From contig VIQV01000025.1 of assembly GCA_010206265.1 (NCBI GenBank), forward strand, positions 1 to 45,442: a stretch of 45,442 nucleotides of DNA, given 5' to 3'. A program made the position numbers and the translations under genes. Positions 32,151 through 39,530 of the stretch are shown here, piece after piece; position 1 is the stretch's first letter; every line of letters begins with the position of its first letter. The notes below the pieces were generated by a model. That model did not search any database. It was given only the letters and a program-made list of their open reading frames with translations, and was not told where the DNA came from. The DNA is from Lachnospiraceae bacterium MD329 (lineage in GTDB: Bacteria > Bacillota > Clostridia > UBA1381).

Positions 32151-33005
32151 ATGAATAACAAACTAACAGAAACAGAAATGTCAGTCTTAATTGATAAGGC
32201 TGTAGAGGGTGATAAAAAAGCACTTGAAAAAATTATTTCAAGTGTGAGTGATTTGGTTTTCAACCTGTCATTGAGGACATTGGGAACTTTTCACGACGCC
32301 GAAGACGCCGCGCAGGATATTTTTGTAAAAATAATTACAAATCTATCTTCATTCAGGAAGGAAAGCGCATTTTCTACTTGGGTTTTCCGAATTTCCGTAA
32401 ATCATTTAAAGAGCTATAAAAAGCATATGTTTGCTAATGCTCCTTTGAGTTTTGAATTTTATGGTGCGGATATTGAAAACGGAAAAATTGATGATGTACC
32501 CGATATGACTCAGGGCGTAGAAAAAACAGTTTTGTCCGATGAATTAAAAATGTCTTGTACGAATGTAATGCTGCAGTGTTTGGATACCGAGAGCAGATGT
32601 ATATTTATTCTCGGCACAATGTTTAAACTTGATAGCCGCATTGCAGGTGAGGTGCTGGGAATGACTGCCGAGGCATATCGTCAGAGGCTTTCGAGAATAC
32701 GCAGAAAGGTTGCGGATTTTCTTGGTACATACTGCGGTGAATACGGCGGCGGAAAGTGCAGATGTATGGAGAGGGTTAATTATGCAATACAAAATCATAG
32801 AATAAATCCTGCTCAGCTTGACTATGCAAATGCTGAGGAAATACCTGTTCAGACAGTGATTGATTTTACCGAGGCAATGGAGGAAATAGACGATTTATCG
32901 CAGAGCTTTGGTTTTTGTAAGACTTATAAATCTACAGCCAGAACTAAAAAGCTTATTGAGGAATTGCTTAATTCCGAACCGCTGTCAGTTATTAAAAATT
33001 CCTGA
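32151..33005 (+). CDS. ECF-like sigma factor with Cys-rich C-terminal extension (284 aa)
   Basis: Sigma region 2 is clear (AVEGDKKALEKII, then DAEDAAQDIFVKIITNLSSFRKESAFSTWVFRISVN, residues 18-90) and region 4 lies at about 128-190 (SRCIFILGTMFKL ... EVLGMTAEAYRQRLSRIRRKVADFL). Unlike ordinary ECF factors of about 180 residues it continues for some 95 residues, beginning with a Cys cluster C-x(8)-C-x-C (near 195-206) and then a helical part. Such an extension could bind metal or act as a built-in regulator. No anti-sigma gene is adjacent. SD TAGGAGGTAAAA. It ends at the terminator 33026-33056. Confidence 0.85.
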   Translation: MNNKLTETEMSVLIDKAVEGDKKALEKIISSVSDLVFNLSLRTLGTFHDAEDAAQDIFVKIITNLSSFRKESAFSTWVFRISVNHLKSYKKHMFANAPLSFEFYGADIENGKIDDVPDMTQGVEKTVLSDELKMSCTNVMLQCLDTESRCIFILGTMFKLDSRIAGEVLGMTAEAYRQRLSRIRRKVADFLGTYCGEYGGGKCRCMERVNYAIQNHRINPAQLDYANAEEIPVQTVIDFTEAMEEIDDLSQSFGFCKTYKSTARTKKLIEELLNSEPLSVIKNS

Positions 33006-33025
33006 TAAAAGATTAAACCGGAAAG

Positions 33026-33056
33026 CAACAGAGAGTAAATGCTCTGTTGTTTTCTT
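33026..33056 (+). terminator. Terminator after the sigma gene
   Basis: CAACAGAG (33026-33033), an 8-nt loop, CTCTGTTG (33042-33049), then TTTTCTTTA. Confidence 0.8.
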
Positions 33057-33210
33057 TATTATAATATGTTAAAATGACTATAGAGAAAGTATTTATAAAA
33101 AATAGATAATTAATAAAATCTTAATATTTCCTTATTAAAATGTTATAAAAATATTATTAAGGTTTGTTATATTAGTAAGTAGTAATTATTTGTGGAAAGG
33201 AAGAACTGTT
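33057..33210. other. AT-rich leader of vanR
   Basis: Very A/T-rich. CCTTATTAA (33130-33138) and TTATTAAGG (33154-33162) are near mirror images, followed by a possible -10 TATATT (33168-33173) without a good -35. This arrangement would suit activation by phosphorylated VanR. SD GGAAAGGAAG at 33194-33203. Confidence 0.35.
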
Positions 33211-33915
33211 ATGCAGGATAAAATATTAATTGTTGAAGATGAACCTGAAATTGCGGACTTAATAGAAACATATCTTAAAAATGAAGATTTTACAGTATTT
33301 AAATTTAATTCTGCCAAGGCTGCTCTTGAATATATAAATACAAATCAGCCTGATCTTGCAATTTTGGATATTATGTTGCCTGATATGAGTGGATTCACTT
33401 TATGCCAAAAAATCAGGGAAAATCATACTTATCCTATTATTATGCTGACTGCAAAAGACGAGGAAACTGATAAAATTACAGGGCTTACATTAGGTGCTGA
33501 CGACTATATGACAAAGCCTTTCCGCCCGCTTGAATTGATTGCCCGGGTAAAGTCCCAGTTAAGAAGATATAAAAAATATAACCTTATACATTCTGAAGGT
33601 GAAGATAAAAACATTATTATTTATTTGGATTTGATAATGAATATAAAAAAACACGAATGTTTATTAAATGACATACCGCTTACGTTGACACCTACTGAAT
33701 TTCTGATTTTACAAATTCTCTTGGAGAATAAAGGAAATGTTATAAGTGCGGAGGAAATGTTTCATAAAATTTGGCAGGATGAATACTACAGTAAATCAAA
33801 TAATACAATAACTGTTCATATCCGTCATTTAAGGGAAAAATTAAACGACACTTTAGACAATCCGAAGTATATTAAAACAATATGGGGAGTAGGGTATAAA
33901 ATTGAAGGAGAATAA
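33211..33915 (+). CDS. vanR: VanR-type response regulator
   Basis: ATG 33211 (MQDKILIVEDEPEI) fits the SD; the open frame extends to 33190. It is a 234-residue OmpR/PhoB regulator. The receiver domain (1-115) has acidic pocket E9/D10, phosphorylated Asp in LAILDIMLPDM (near 51), T in IIMLTAKD (near 78) and Lys in MTKPF (near 100). The winged-helix domain (about 128-232) has LTPTEFLILQILLENKG and the end KYIKTIWGVGYKIEGE. It matches VanR of glycopeptide-resistance clusters, closest in my judgement to the VanG type. It overlaps vanS by 14 bp. Confidence 0.85.
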   Translation: MQDKILIVEDEPEIADLIETYLKNEDFTVFKFNSAKAALEYINTNQPDLAILDIMLPDMSGFTLCQKIRENHTYPIIMLTAKDEETDKITGLTLGADDYMTKPFRPLELIARVKSQLRRYKKYNLIHSEGEDKNIIIYLDLIMNIKKHECLLNDIPLTLTPTEFLILQILLENKGNVISAEEMFHKIWQDEYYSKSNNTITVHIRHLREKLNDTLDNPKYIKTIWGVGYKIEGE

Positions 33916-35026
33916 AGAAGAATTTGTGACCTTTCAACGAAAAGTCGCATATCGATTTTTTGGTATTGCAATCATATCGGTTTTTTTGGTAATTGGGTTG
34001 TATTTGTTTTTATGGAAAAGACGGGGCGGCAACTGGATCATCTATTTGTTAGAACATTTTATGCAAATTGGATATGAAGAAGCATTCTCTATATATCACA
34101 ATGCATTCAGAGCATATAAAGAAGTATTTTTTGCAACGGCAATCATTATTGTTTTTCTTGTTTTGCTTTTATTGTTATTTAGATGGCTTACACGTTATTT
34201 CAGGGAAATTAACGGAGGTATTGACAGCTTGCTGAGAGAGGACGAAGAGCATATTTATTTATCTCAGGAAATGTTTCCGTTTGAACGTAAATTAAACAAT
34301 GTAAAACAAGTTCTGAAAAAACAAAAGGAGACGGCTTTACTGGCTAAGCAACGTAAAAATGAACTGGTGATGTATCTGGCGCACGATATTCGCACTCCGC
34401 TTACATCTGTAATTGGTTATTTAAGCCTTTTAATGGAAGAACCCGATATGACAGCGGCAGAACGAGCTAAAAATGTTGATATTGCGCTTGATAAGGCATA
34501 TCGTTTAGAAAAAATGGTTAATGAGTTTTTTGAGATTACACGATATGATTCTGAACAGATTCAATTATCAAAGGAACATATTGATTTATATTATATGCTG
34601 GTACAATTGCGTGATGAACTTTTGCCGGTTCTTTCTCTCCGTGGAAATTCAGTTATATTAGATTTTAATGAAAATCTTAAAGTCTATGCTGATTCCGAAA
34701 AACTGGCGCGTGTATTTAGCAATATATTGAAAAATGCGGCGGCATACAGCTATCCTAAAACACAAATAATAGTTTCCGCTGAAAAGAAAGAAGGTCAAAC
34801 AGAAATTATTTTTCAAAATAAGGGTAAAACAATTCCTGCTGAAAAATTATCTTCTTTGTTTGACAAATTTTATCGTTTGGATGAGGCGCGCGTTTCTGAT
34901 ACGGGGGGTACAGGACTTGGTCTGGCAATTGCAAAAGAAATAGTACTTTTGCACGGTGGCGCGATTAAGGCATATAGCGAGAATGAAACAATAACCTTTT
35001 CTGTTGTTTTGCCAGCGTCGGATTAA
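33902..35026 (+). CDS. vanS: VanS-type sensor histidine kinase
   Basis: Two membrane helices (about 17-36 and 75-97) enclose a short external loop. A HAMP-like linker and a HisKA domain with MYLAHDIRTPLTSVIGYL (His near 159) follow, then the HATPase domain with N-box NILKNAAAYSYP (near 278), FDKFYRLDEARVSDTGGTGLGLAI (near 320-343) and a normal end. It phosphorylates VanR and probably responds to cell-wall stress or glycopeptide. The start is uncertain: TTG 33902 overlaps vanR, or GTG at 33926. The D-x-R-x-x-x-GGTGLGL layout supports VanS over a generic kinase. Confidence 0.82.
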   Translation: MKENKEEFVTFQRKVAYRFFGIAIISVFLVIGLYLFLWKRRGGNWIIYLLEHFMQIGYEEAFSIYHNAFRAYKEVFFATAIIIVFLVLLLLLFRWLTRYFREINGGIDSLLREDEEHIYLSQEMFPFERKLNNVKQVLKKQKETALLAKQRKNELVMYLAHDIRTPLTSVIGYLSLLMEEPDMTAAERAKNVDIALDKAYRLEKMVNEFFEITRYDSEQIQLSKEHIDLYYMLVQLRDELLPVLSLRGNSVILDFNENLKVYADSEKLARVFSNILKNAAAYSYPKTQIIVSAEKKEGQTEIIFQNKGKTIPAEKLSSLFDKFYRLDEARVSDTGGTGLGLAIAKEIVLLHGGAIKAYSENETITFSVVLPASD

Positions 35027-35088
35027 ATATTTCTCTGTTTTTTGTTAGGATTATCTTAGGAATTAAACAATCTTATCTTAAAGTTTGT

Positions 35089-35129
35089 AATGCCCTGCTG
35101 CAGTAAAATAGTTACTGTAGCAGGGCATT
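35089..35129 (+). terminator. Long hairpin between vanS and vanY
   Basis: 35089-35106 pairs with 35112-35129 (18 bp, one G-U, 5-nt loop). No T-run follows at once, so it may act as an attenuator, an RNA-stability element or a processing site between the two genes. Confidence 0.6.
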
Positions 35130-35159
35130 ATCAATTTTATGCAGTGAAAGGAGATTTTT

Positions 35160-35942
35160 ATGAACAAAGAAGACATCCGTAAAGAACAAAAAATCAGGAA
35201 AAGACAGAAAAATCGTATTTTAACAATTACTATGTCCATTATTTTTATGGCGGTAATAGTAGCGGTTTTTGTCCAGCTTGTAGGTTTTTTCACAAAAGAG
35301 TTTTTAGGAGAATTGCCGGACAGTCAATCAGCTATAAAAATTCAAAATAGCTCAAATAATAAGAAAACGACAGATATTGATTTTTCATCCGCAGGTACAG
35401 ATACACAATGGAATCTGACGCTTGTTAACAAGTGGAATCCTGTTCCTGAAAATTATAAGGTGAATTTGGTTAAGGTTACAGGGGGAGAAAAAGTGGACGA
35501 GCGTATTTATGAACAGCTTATGGAAATGCTTGAAGCGGCTAAAGTAAGTAACTGGAATCAATTACCTAAGGTTGTATCAGGTTATCGTACATCAGAACAG
35601 CAGCAAAACATTTATGATGAAAAAATTAAAAAATATAAAAAGGAAGGTCATTCTGAAAGTCAGGCAAAAGAACTTGCAGAACAATTAGTTGCTGTTCCGG
35701 GATATGGTGAACACCAGTTAGGGCTTGCGGTAGATATTAATGGCTCAACATATGACCTTTATTTCTGGCTACAGGAAAACAGCTATAAATATGGATTTAT
35801 TTTCCGTTATCCCGGCAATAAGACAGAGATTACGGGTATTGCCGAGGAGGTATGGCATTATAGATATGTAGGTGTGGAGGCAGCTGAAGCAATGTATGAA
35901 CAAGGTCTTTGTCTGGAGGAATACTTAGGAGAATTTAATTAA
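35160..35942 (+). CDS. vanY: D-Ala-D-Ala carboxypeptidase, VanY type
   Basis: Residues 1-20 are basic and cytoplasmic, then one membrane anchor (about 21-45). The VanY (M15B) domain at about 110-255 has VVSGYRTSEQQQNIY (134-148), the zinc-binding EHQLGLAVDIN (His near 180, Asp near 187) and the third ligand in EEVWHYRYVG (His near 235). It removes the terminal D-Ala from pentapeptide stems outside the membrane, lowering vancomycin targets. In VanG-type clusters vanY follows vanS, as here, but no ligase, racemase or vanX-type gene follows. SD AAAGGAGA. Confidence 0.9.
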   Translation: MNKEDIRKEQKIRKRQKNRILTITMSIIFMAVIVAVFVQLVGFFTKEFLGELPDSQSAIKIQNSSNNKKTTDIDFSSAGTDTQWNLTLVNKWNPVPENYKVNLVKVTGGEKVDERIYEQLMEMLEAAKVSNWNQLPKVVSGYRTSEQQQNIYDEKIKKYKKEGHSESQAKELAEQLVAVPGYGEHQLGLAVDINGSTYDLYFWLQENSYKYGFIFRYPGNKTEITGIAEEVWHYRYVGVEAAEAMYEQGLCLEEYLGEFN

Positions 35943-36040
35943 AAAATGATCAATACATATTGTATGCACAATTTCAATTTGACTACTTTTTATATTGATT
36001 TTTATAGAATTATTTTGAATTATAACATTATAGTAGATAT

Positions 36041-36083
36041 AAAAAAACCGCATAAACACTATGTTTTTAAGCGTTTGTGCGGT
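36041..36083 (-). terminator. Terminator of the split tRNA gene
   Basis: ACCGCATAAAC (36047-36057) pairs with GTTTGTGCGGT (36073-36083, one G-U). On the minus strand it is followed by T7. It lies 10 bp downstream of the tRNA 3' end and would have ended the tRNA transcript. Confidence 0.8.
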
Positions 36084-36092
36084 ATTAGAATT

Positions 36093-36120
36093 TGGTCGGA
36101 GTGACAGGACTTGAACCTGT
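36093..36120 (-). tRNA. 3' fragment of a tRNA gene (attachment site), probably tRNA-Pro
   Basis: On the minus strand the 28 bases contain a complete T arm (ACAGG-TTCAAGT-CCTGT), then the acceptor strand CACTCCG, discriminator A and CCA. Nothing upstream on that strand completes a tRNA. The 5' strand should read CGGAGTG, and a C1-G72 pair is typical of tRNA-Pro. The integrase gene ends 64 bp away, so this is the att site of the element to the right. The intact tRNA should lie at the far end, beyond the window. Confidence 0.88.
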
Positions 36121-36184
36121 AATAAATGGCTTATTTATGAGAATTTGAGGACATACGACTACTTTCTGACTACTTTTTACTGTC

Positions 36185-37216
36185 TTAAAAAGCAAAGGCA
36201 TTTAATTTCTTTGCGGTTTCAATTTTGCGTTCGTTTCGGATATGAGTATATATTTGCCGCGTCAAAGTAATGTCACTATGTCCCATTAGCTCCTGAGCGT
36301 CTTTAACGTCAATATCAGCTTCAAAAAGCATTGTTGCATATCCGTGTCGGAGCTGATGAGCCGTTATATTCAAGTTGTATTTTTTACAATATGAGTTCCA
36401 GCGCTTAGAATACGCACATTTTGTCAAAGGCTCTTTACCGTCACCGTCCATACTGAATAAAAAGCCATTAAATTTTTTCGGCAAGACATCATACAGTTTA
36501 TCTAAAAGAATAACATCTCTTTCCGCTGACTCTGTCTTTAAAACAGGTTCAAATACGGGGCGGTTTCCGTTATGTATTATATGATTGCGAATTTTAATAA
36601 GTCTATTTTCAAAATCAATGTCACTATTCCTTATTGCCAATGCTTCAGACCGCCGACAACCTGTATACAGTATGAAAAAGGGTAACAGGTCAAAACCGTT
36701 GTAATGCTCTGAAATTATCTTTAATTCCTCTGAAGTAGGTATTTCGCGCTTGTTTTGCGGTAAATTATTCGGTAATCTAATATCGGCAACTGGATTAAAC
36801 TTAATATATCCGTTTAATACTGCATATTGGAAAATCATATTTATAATAGATTTGTAATTTGCAATAGTCTTTTTATAATAACCGCGCTTAATTAAAAGCT
36901 GAATAAAATTATAAATCTCAATAGCTGATATATCCTTTATGTATTTGTTTTCAAAGTATTTCAAAATGTATTCATAGGCAGCTTTGGTATTCTTACGGTA
37001 ATTTATATCTGTTACCTTATCTCTGTATTCGGTATTCCATTCGTCAGCCACCATACCAAAGGTCTTGCCGTTCCTGTCCTTTTCCTTGTATTCGAGCAGT
37101 TGCCGCTCAATATCCTTGACCGCTTGCTTTGCAGTTTTTTCATTGCTATAAAAAAAGACGAATTTATTATTTATTTTTATTTTTCGGCAATATCTGCCGT
37201 CAGGTCTCTTTTTCAT
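36185..37216 (-). CDS. int: Tyrosine integrase of the tRNA-integrated element
   Basis: A GTG at 37225 lies within the SD (AAAGAGGTG), so I use ATG 37216, 343 residues (start MKKRPDGRYCRKIKI, an AP2-like arm-binding domain to about 60). A SAM-like core-binding domain lies at 65-165. The catalytic domain has Arg in YTGCRRSEALAIR (near 198), H-x-x-R in AHQLRHGYATMLF (near 296), the later His in LMGHSDI (near 319) and Tyr in TRQIYTHIR (near 330). It drives integration and excision at the tRNA. It is transcribed towards the att site, which starts 64 bp past its stop. Confidence 0.95.
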   Translation of the reverse strand: MKKRPDGRYCRKIKINNKFVFFYSNEKTAKQAVKDIERQLLEYKEKDRNGKTFGMVADEWNTEYRDKVTDINYRKNTKAAYEYILKYFENKYIKDISAIEIYNFIQLLIKRGYYKKTIANYKSIINMIFQYAVLNGYIKFNPVADIRLPNNLPQNKREIPTSEELKIISEHYNGFDLLPFFILYTGCRRSEALAIRNSDIDFENRLIKIRNHIIHNGNRPVFEPVLKTESAERDVILLDKLYDVLPKKFNGFLFSMDGDGKEPLTKCAYSKRWNSYCKKYNLNITAHQLRHGYATMLFEADIDVKDAQELMGHSDITLTRQIYTHIRNERKIETAKKLNAFAF

Positions 37217-37385
37217 AAAATACACCTCTTTCTATGCTTTTACTCTTGCATTTTAAGAAGTGCTATGATATAATTAACCTTGATTGTGGGGTATTGTTAT
37301 ATCATAGCGATACTTCTTCATTCCTCTGACTGCTTCCAACGGTCAGGGGAATTTTTTATTATACCGCCCCGAGGCGGTAAGCTTC

Positions 37386-37610
37386 TTATAAACCTAATTC
37401 TTTCATCGCTGTATCACTTGACATAAAAGTATGACAGTCTGTATCAGCTTCAATTTCCTGTAGCATTTTAACATCTGTTTCATCAGGAACTATTTCTTTA
37501 ATGTTTTCCCATTCAGAAAAGTTATCAATTATCAATTTCCATAAAGTATTAGCGTCGGTTTCGCTCATAACGGTGACCGCTCCGACAATACGCTCTTTAA
37601 CATCTGACAT
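37386..37610 (-). CDS. Antitoxin of a RelE/RelB-like pair (74 aa)
   Basis: The frame opens at 37646, but MSDVKERIVGAV at 37610 with SD AAAGGAGTGAG is the proper start. The acidic 74-residue protein has a helical N-terminal part of the type found in small toxin-neutralising proteins and a disordered C-terminal tail (DTDCHTFMSSDTAMKELGL). It carries no clear DNA-binding domain. It follows the RelE-like gene with 16 bp between, the reversed toxin-antitoxin order. Neutralisation of the toxin is inferred from position and size. Confidence 0.72.
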   Translation of the reverse strand: MSDVKERIVGAVTVMSETDANTLWKLIIDNFSEWENIKEIVPDETDVKMLQEIEADTDCHTFMSSDTAMKELGL

Positions 37611-37626
37611 ATTACTCACTCCTTTA

Positions 37627-37860
37627 TTATTTATATACATCTCCACGATTGCCTATCTTTTCGATATATAGTATATTTCCCTGTCTATCGAATATTACCC
37701 TGTAATCTCCAACACGCAAACGGTATTTGCTTGATGTGCCTTGATACTTCTTTACATCTCCATATGGTAAATTTTGAATAGCATATATAATGCGTTTTCT
37801 TGTATCAAGACTTTGTTTCTTTAAAAATTTAATTGCCTGTTTAGAATAATTGATTATCAT
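37627..37860 (-). CDS. RelE/ParE-family toxin (77 aa)
   Basis: A compact RelE fold: MIINYSKQAIKFLKKQ (beta1-helix), RKRIIYAIQNLPYGDVKKYQG, then the hallmark strand YRLRVGDYRVIFDRQG (47-62) and the end YIEKIGNRGDVYK with the Arg/Tyr/Lys residues typical of the mRNA-cleaving group. Probably a ribosome-dependent endonuclease. It precedes its antitoxin, which is less common than antitoxin-first, and sits between int and the repressor, where it could stabilise the element. SD AAGGTATATTAG is weak. Confidence 0.88.
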   Translation of the reverse strand: MIINYSKQAIKFLKKQSLDTRKRIIYAIQNLPYGDVKKYQGTSSKYRLRVGDYRVIFDRQGNILYIEKIGNRGDVYK

Positions 37861-37999
37861 ATGCTAATATACCTTTCTTCATCAATTGTAATACAAATAA
37901 ATCATAACCAGTACACCATTCGGGGCGGTAAAAGTTTATCTTAACCGTTTTACTAACCATAATTCATATGTGTAATGGTTATTCGTCCATTCCTGAATT
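37861..37999. other. Leader of the toxin-antitoxin pair
   Basis: No gene. It contains a CGGGGCGG motif (37920-37927) related to the CGAGGCGG motif repeated through the element, and AT-rich sequence that could hold the toxin-antitoxin promoter. No consensus hexamers stand out. Confidence 0.35.
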
Positions 38000-38398
38000 T
38001 TAATTTTTAGCGGTTGTAATTTGCAGTGCAAGCGGTGCGCTATTATCGTCGGTACTGTTAGTATGAAATACGGCGGTAGATTTATTCGGTTTGTGCTCCG
38101 TGTATTTCGGGTTATCCGCTAAATCCTCGATATATTCATCTGCTTTTGCTTTTCCTAAAGTATTTAGACTGTTATAATGCGGAATTTCATTAATTTTCTT
38201 TTCTAATCCTAACATTTCGTTGGCATCTACTTCAAGAATTTTAATAATCTTAGAAAACATAAAGAAATCAGGTTCACGTTTATTTTTTTCCCAATAATTT
38301 AACCTTGTAGGAGTTATATCAAGCAATTCGGCTAACTGTCTTTGTGAATACCCCATTCTTTTTCGTGCATTAACAAGCCTTTCACCAAATCCAAGCAT
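38000..38398 (-). CDS. CI-like XRE repressor (132 aa)
   Basis: ATG 38398 (MLGFGERLVNARKRMGYSQ) follows SD AGGAGGTG; a GTG at 38407 lies in the SD. The helix-turn-helix (1-65) has YSQRQLAELLDITPTRLNYW as turn and recognition helix. Residues 70-132 form a helical then polar tail without a Ser-Lys LexA-type protease site, so induction is probably not by RecA-driven self-cleavage. It faces the Cro-like gene across two operators (38458-38472 and 38499-38513). Confidence 0.85.
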   Translation of the reverse strand: MLGFGERLVNARKRMGYSQRQLAELLDITPTRLNYWEKNKREPDFFMFSKIIKILEVDANEMLGLEKKINEIPHYNSLNTLGKAKADEYIEDLADNPKYTEHKPNKSTAVFHTNSTDDNSAPLALQITTAKN

Positions 38399-38421
38399 TT
38401 TTAACACCTCCTCTTACTCAT

Positions 38422-38450
38422 AATATACAATAAAATTTTATTGCTGTCAA
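38422..38450 (-). promoter_or_regulatory. Repressor (lysogenic) promoter
   Basis: On the minus strand TTGACA (38445-38450), 17 bp, TATATT (38422-38427). It begins 8 bp from operator O1. Confidence 0.85.
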
Positions 38451-38457
38451 TAGAAAA

Positions 38458-38472
38458 TTACCAAAATGGTAA
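38458..38472. promoter_or_regulatory. Operator O1 (palindrome)
   Basis: TTACCAAAATGGTAA, perfect 5-bp arms around AAAAT, between the two divergent promoters. It has 12 of 15 bases in common with O2. Confidence 0.75.
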
Positions 38473-38490
38473 AATAATTTTAAAAAAGTA

Positions 38491-38519
38491 TTGACATATC
38501 AGCAAAAAGGTAATATAAT
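38491..38519 (+). promoter_or_regulatory. Rightward (lytic) promoter with operator O2
   Basis: Perfect TTGACA (38491-38496)-17-TATAAT (38514-38519). The spacer carries TCAGCAAAAAGGTAA (38499-38513), a degenerate copy of O1 that abuts the -10. Repressor bound here would block the polymerase. Confidence 0.85.
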
Positions 38520-38566
38520 AACATCGTCAGTCAGCATTATGCTAATTTGCAGAGAGGAGGGAAAGA

Positions 38567-38773
38567 ATGTTTAAAAACTTACAAGCAGAACAAGCACGAA
38601 ACGATATGACAAATCAACAAGTAGCAGATTATTTAGGTGTGTCTAGAAAATCATACGAAAACAAGAAAAAAACGGGTAAATTTTATGTAACCGAGATTTC
38701 AAAATTATGTGTATTGTTCGACACAAAATATGAATATCTCTTTGCAACAGATGACAATGCACAAACAGCATAA
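38567..38773 (+). CDS. Cro-like XRE protein (68 aa)
   Basis: A minimal helix-turn-helix protein: ARNDMTNQQVADYLGVSRKSYENKKKTG (residues 10-37), then FYVTEISKLCVLFDTKYEYLFA (38-59). It has no extension. SD AGAGGAGGGAAAG, 7 nt before the ATG. It is the first gene of the rightward operon. By analogy with phage switches it may bind O1/O2, but that is inferred. Confidence 0.82.
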   Translation: MFKNLQAEQARNDMTNQQVADYLGVSRKSYENKKKTGKFYVTEISKLCVLFDTKYEYLFATDDNAQTA

Positions 38774-38802
38774 GCCTATCAGCGGCGGAAAGGAGGCGCA
38801 CA

Positions 38803-39006
38803 ATGCCGAGAGAGAAAGAGGCATACAGAGATAACCTTGAAGCATTAAAGTCTTTTCTTCACGGGAAATACAAGGATAATAGACATTTAATGACTATCAA
38901 GGACGTATGCGAATATTTGGGACGTAGCTTTGATTACGTTCAAAAGCATTATAATATTGACAAAAAGGGAATATCCATTGAAACGTTTGCAAGAAATTTA
39001 AGTTAA
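38803..39006 (+). CDS. Small DNA-binding-like protein (67 aa)
   Basis: A basic N-terminus (MPREKEAYRDNLEALKSFL) is followed by MTIKDVCEYLGRSFDYVQKHYNI (30-52), a pattern seen in small excisionase-like or MerR-type winged helix proteins. SD AAAGGAGG, 6 nt before the ATG. It lies 29 bp after the Cro-like gene in the same operon. Function as an excisionase or regulator is possible but unproven. Confidence 0.68.
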   Translation: MPREKEAYRDNLEALKSFLHGKYKDNRHLMTIKDVCEYLGRSFDYVQKHYNIDKKGISIETFARNLS

Positions 39007-39035
39007 GCCTCCACGAGGCGGAAAGGAGAATTACA

Positions 39036-39194
39036 ATGGGACTATTAGATTTATTGATTGAGGAATTGAACAAAGACGAGGAAATACAGAAAAACGGCGG
39101 TGTTAAACGTCTACACAGTGAACAATATCAAATTGTTCAGACAGACCACGGCAAATTTTATAATTCTGTAGGTGGTAAAACTAACGAAGTATAG
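39036..39194 (+). CDS. Small hypothetical protein (52 aa)
   Basis: ATG 39036 behind SD GAAAGGAGAA opens 52 codons to TAG 39192-39194. It begins MGLLDLLIEELNKDEE, an amphipathic acidic helix, and ends HGKFYNSVGGKTNEV. Compact spacing to both neighbours and a proper SD support a real gene. No family is recognised. Confidence 0.6.
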   Translation: MGLLDLLIEELNKDEEIQKNGGVKRLHSEQYQIVQTDHGKFYNSVGGKTNEV

Positions 39195-39225
39195 CCCCTA
39201 CGAGGCGGAAAGGTAGGTGATAGGA

Positions 39226-39489
39226 ATGACAGATAATGCGATAAGTGAATTATATTATGCTTTAAAAGATGAATATATCGCAAGCATTAACCCTGACAGG
39301 GAACAAGCAATTGATAAGGAGCGCGACAGAATAGAGCAAGAAATCATTAAAGCCATAGGAGAAAACAAAGCTTCTGAAATAGACGACTTTATCGGTGAAG
39401 GTTATTTTGCATTTGAGAATTACGGTTTTGTTACAGGTTTCAAGTGTGCAATGCAGTTAATGCTTGCAGGTATTGGAAAGGAAATATAA
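39226..39489 (+). CDS. DUF6809-like small protein, copy 1 (87 aa)
   Basis: ATG 39226 after SD AAAGGTAGGTGAT; the GTG at 39217 lies within the SD. The sequence is MTDNAISELYYALKDEY, a charged helix, then YGFVTGFKCAMQLMLAGIGKEI, which resembles the F-x-x-G-F/A-R-x-G-x-x-M motif of DUF6809-type proteins found in phages and conjugative elements of Clostridia. The role is unknown. The next gene is a diverged duplicate. Confidence 0.65.
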   Translation: MTDNAISELYYALKDEYIASINPDREQAIDKERDRIEQEIIKAIGENKASEIDDFIGEGYFAFENYGFVTGFKCAMQLMLAGIGKEI

Positions 39490-39530
39490 TAACGTGAAAA
39501 CAATACGAGGCGGAAAGCGAGGTGATAGGT

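Noticed and set aside
33211..35942. Complete vancomycin-resistance operon
   Set aside because: Only the regulators and vanY are present; no ligase, racemase or dipeptidase gene is in the window.
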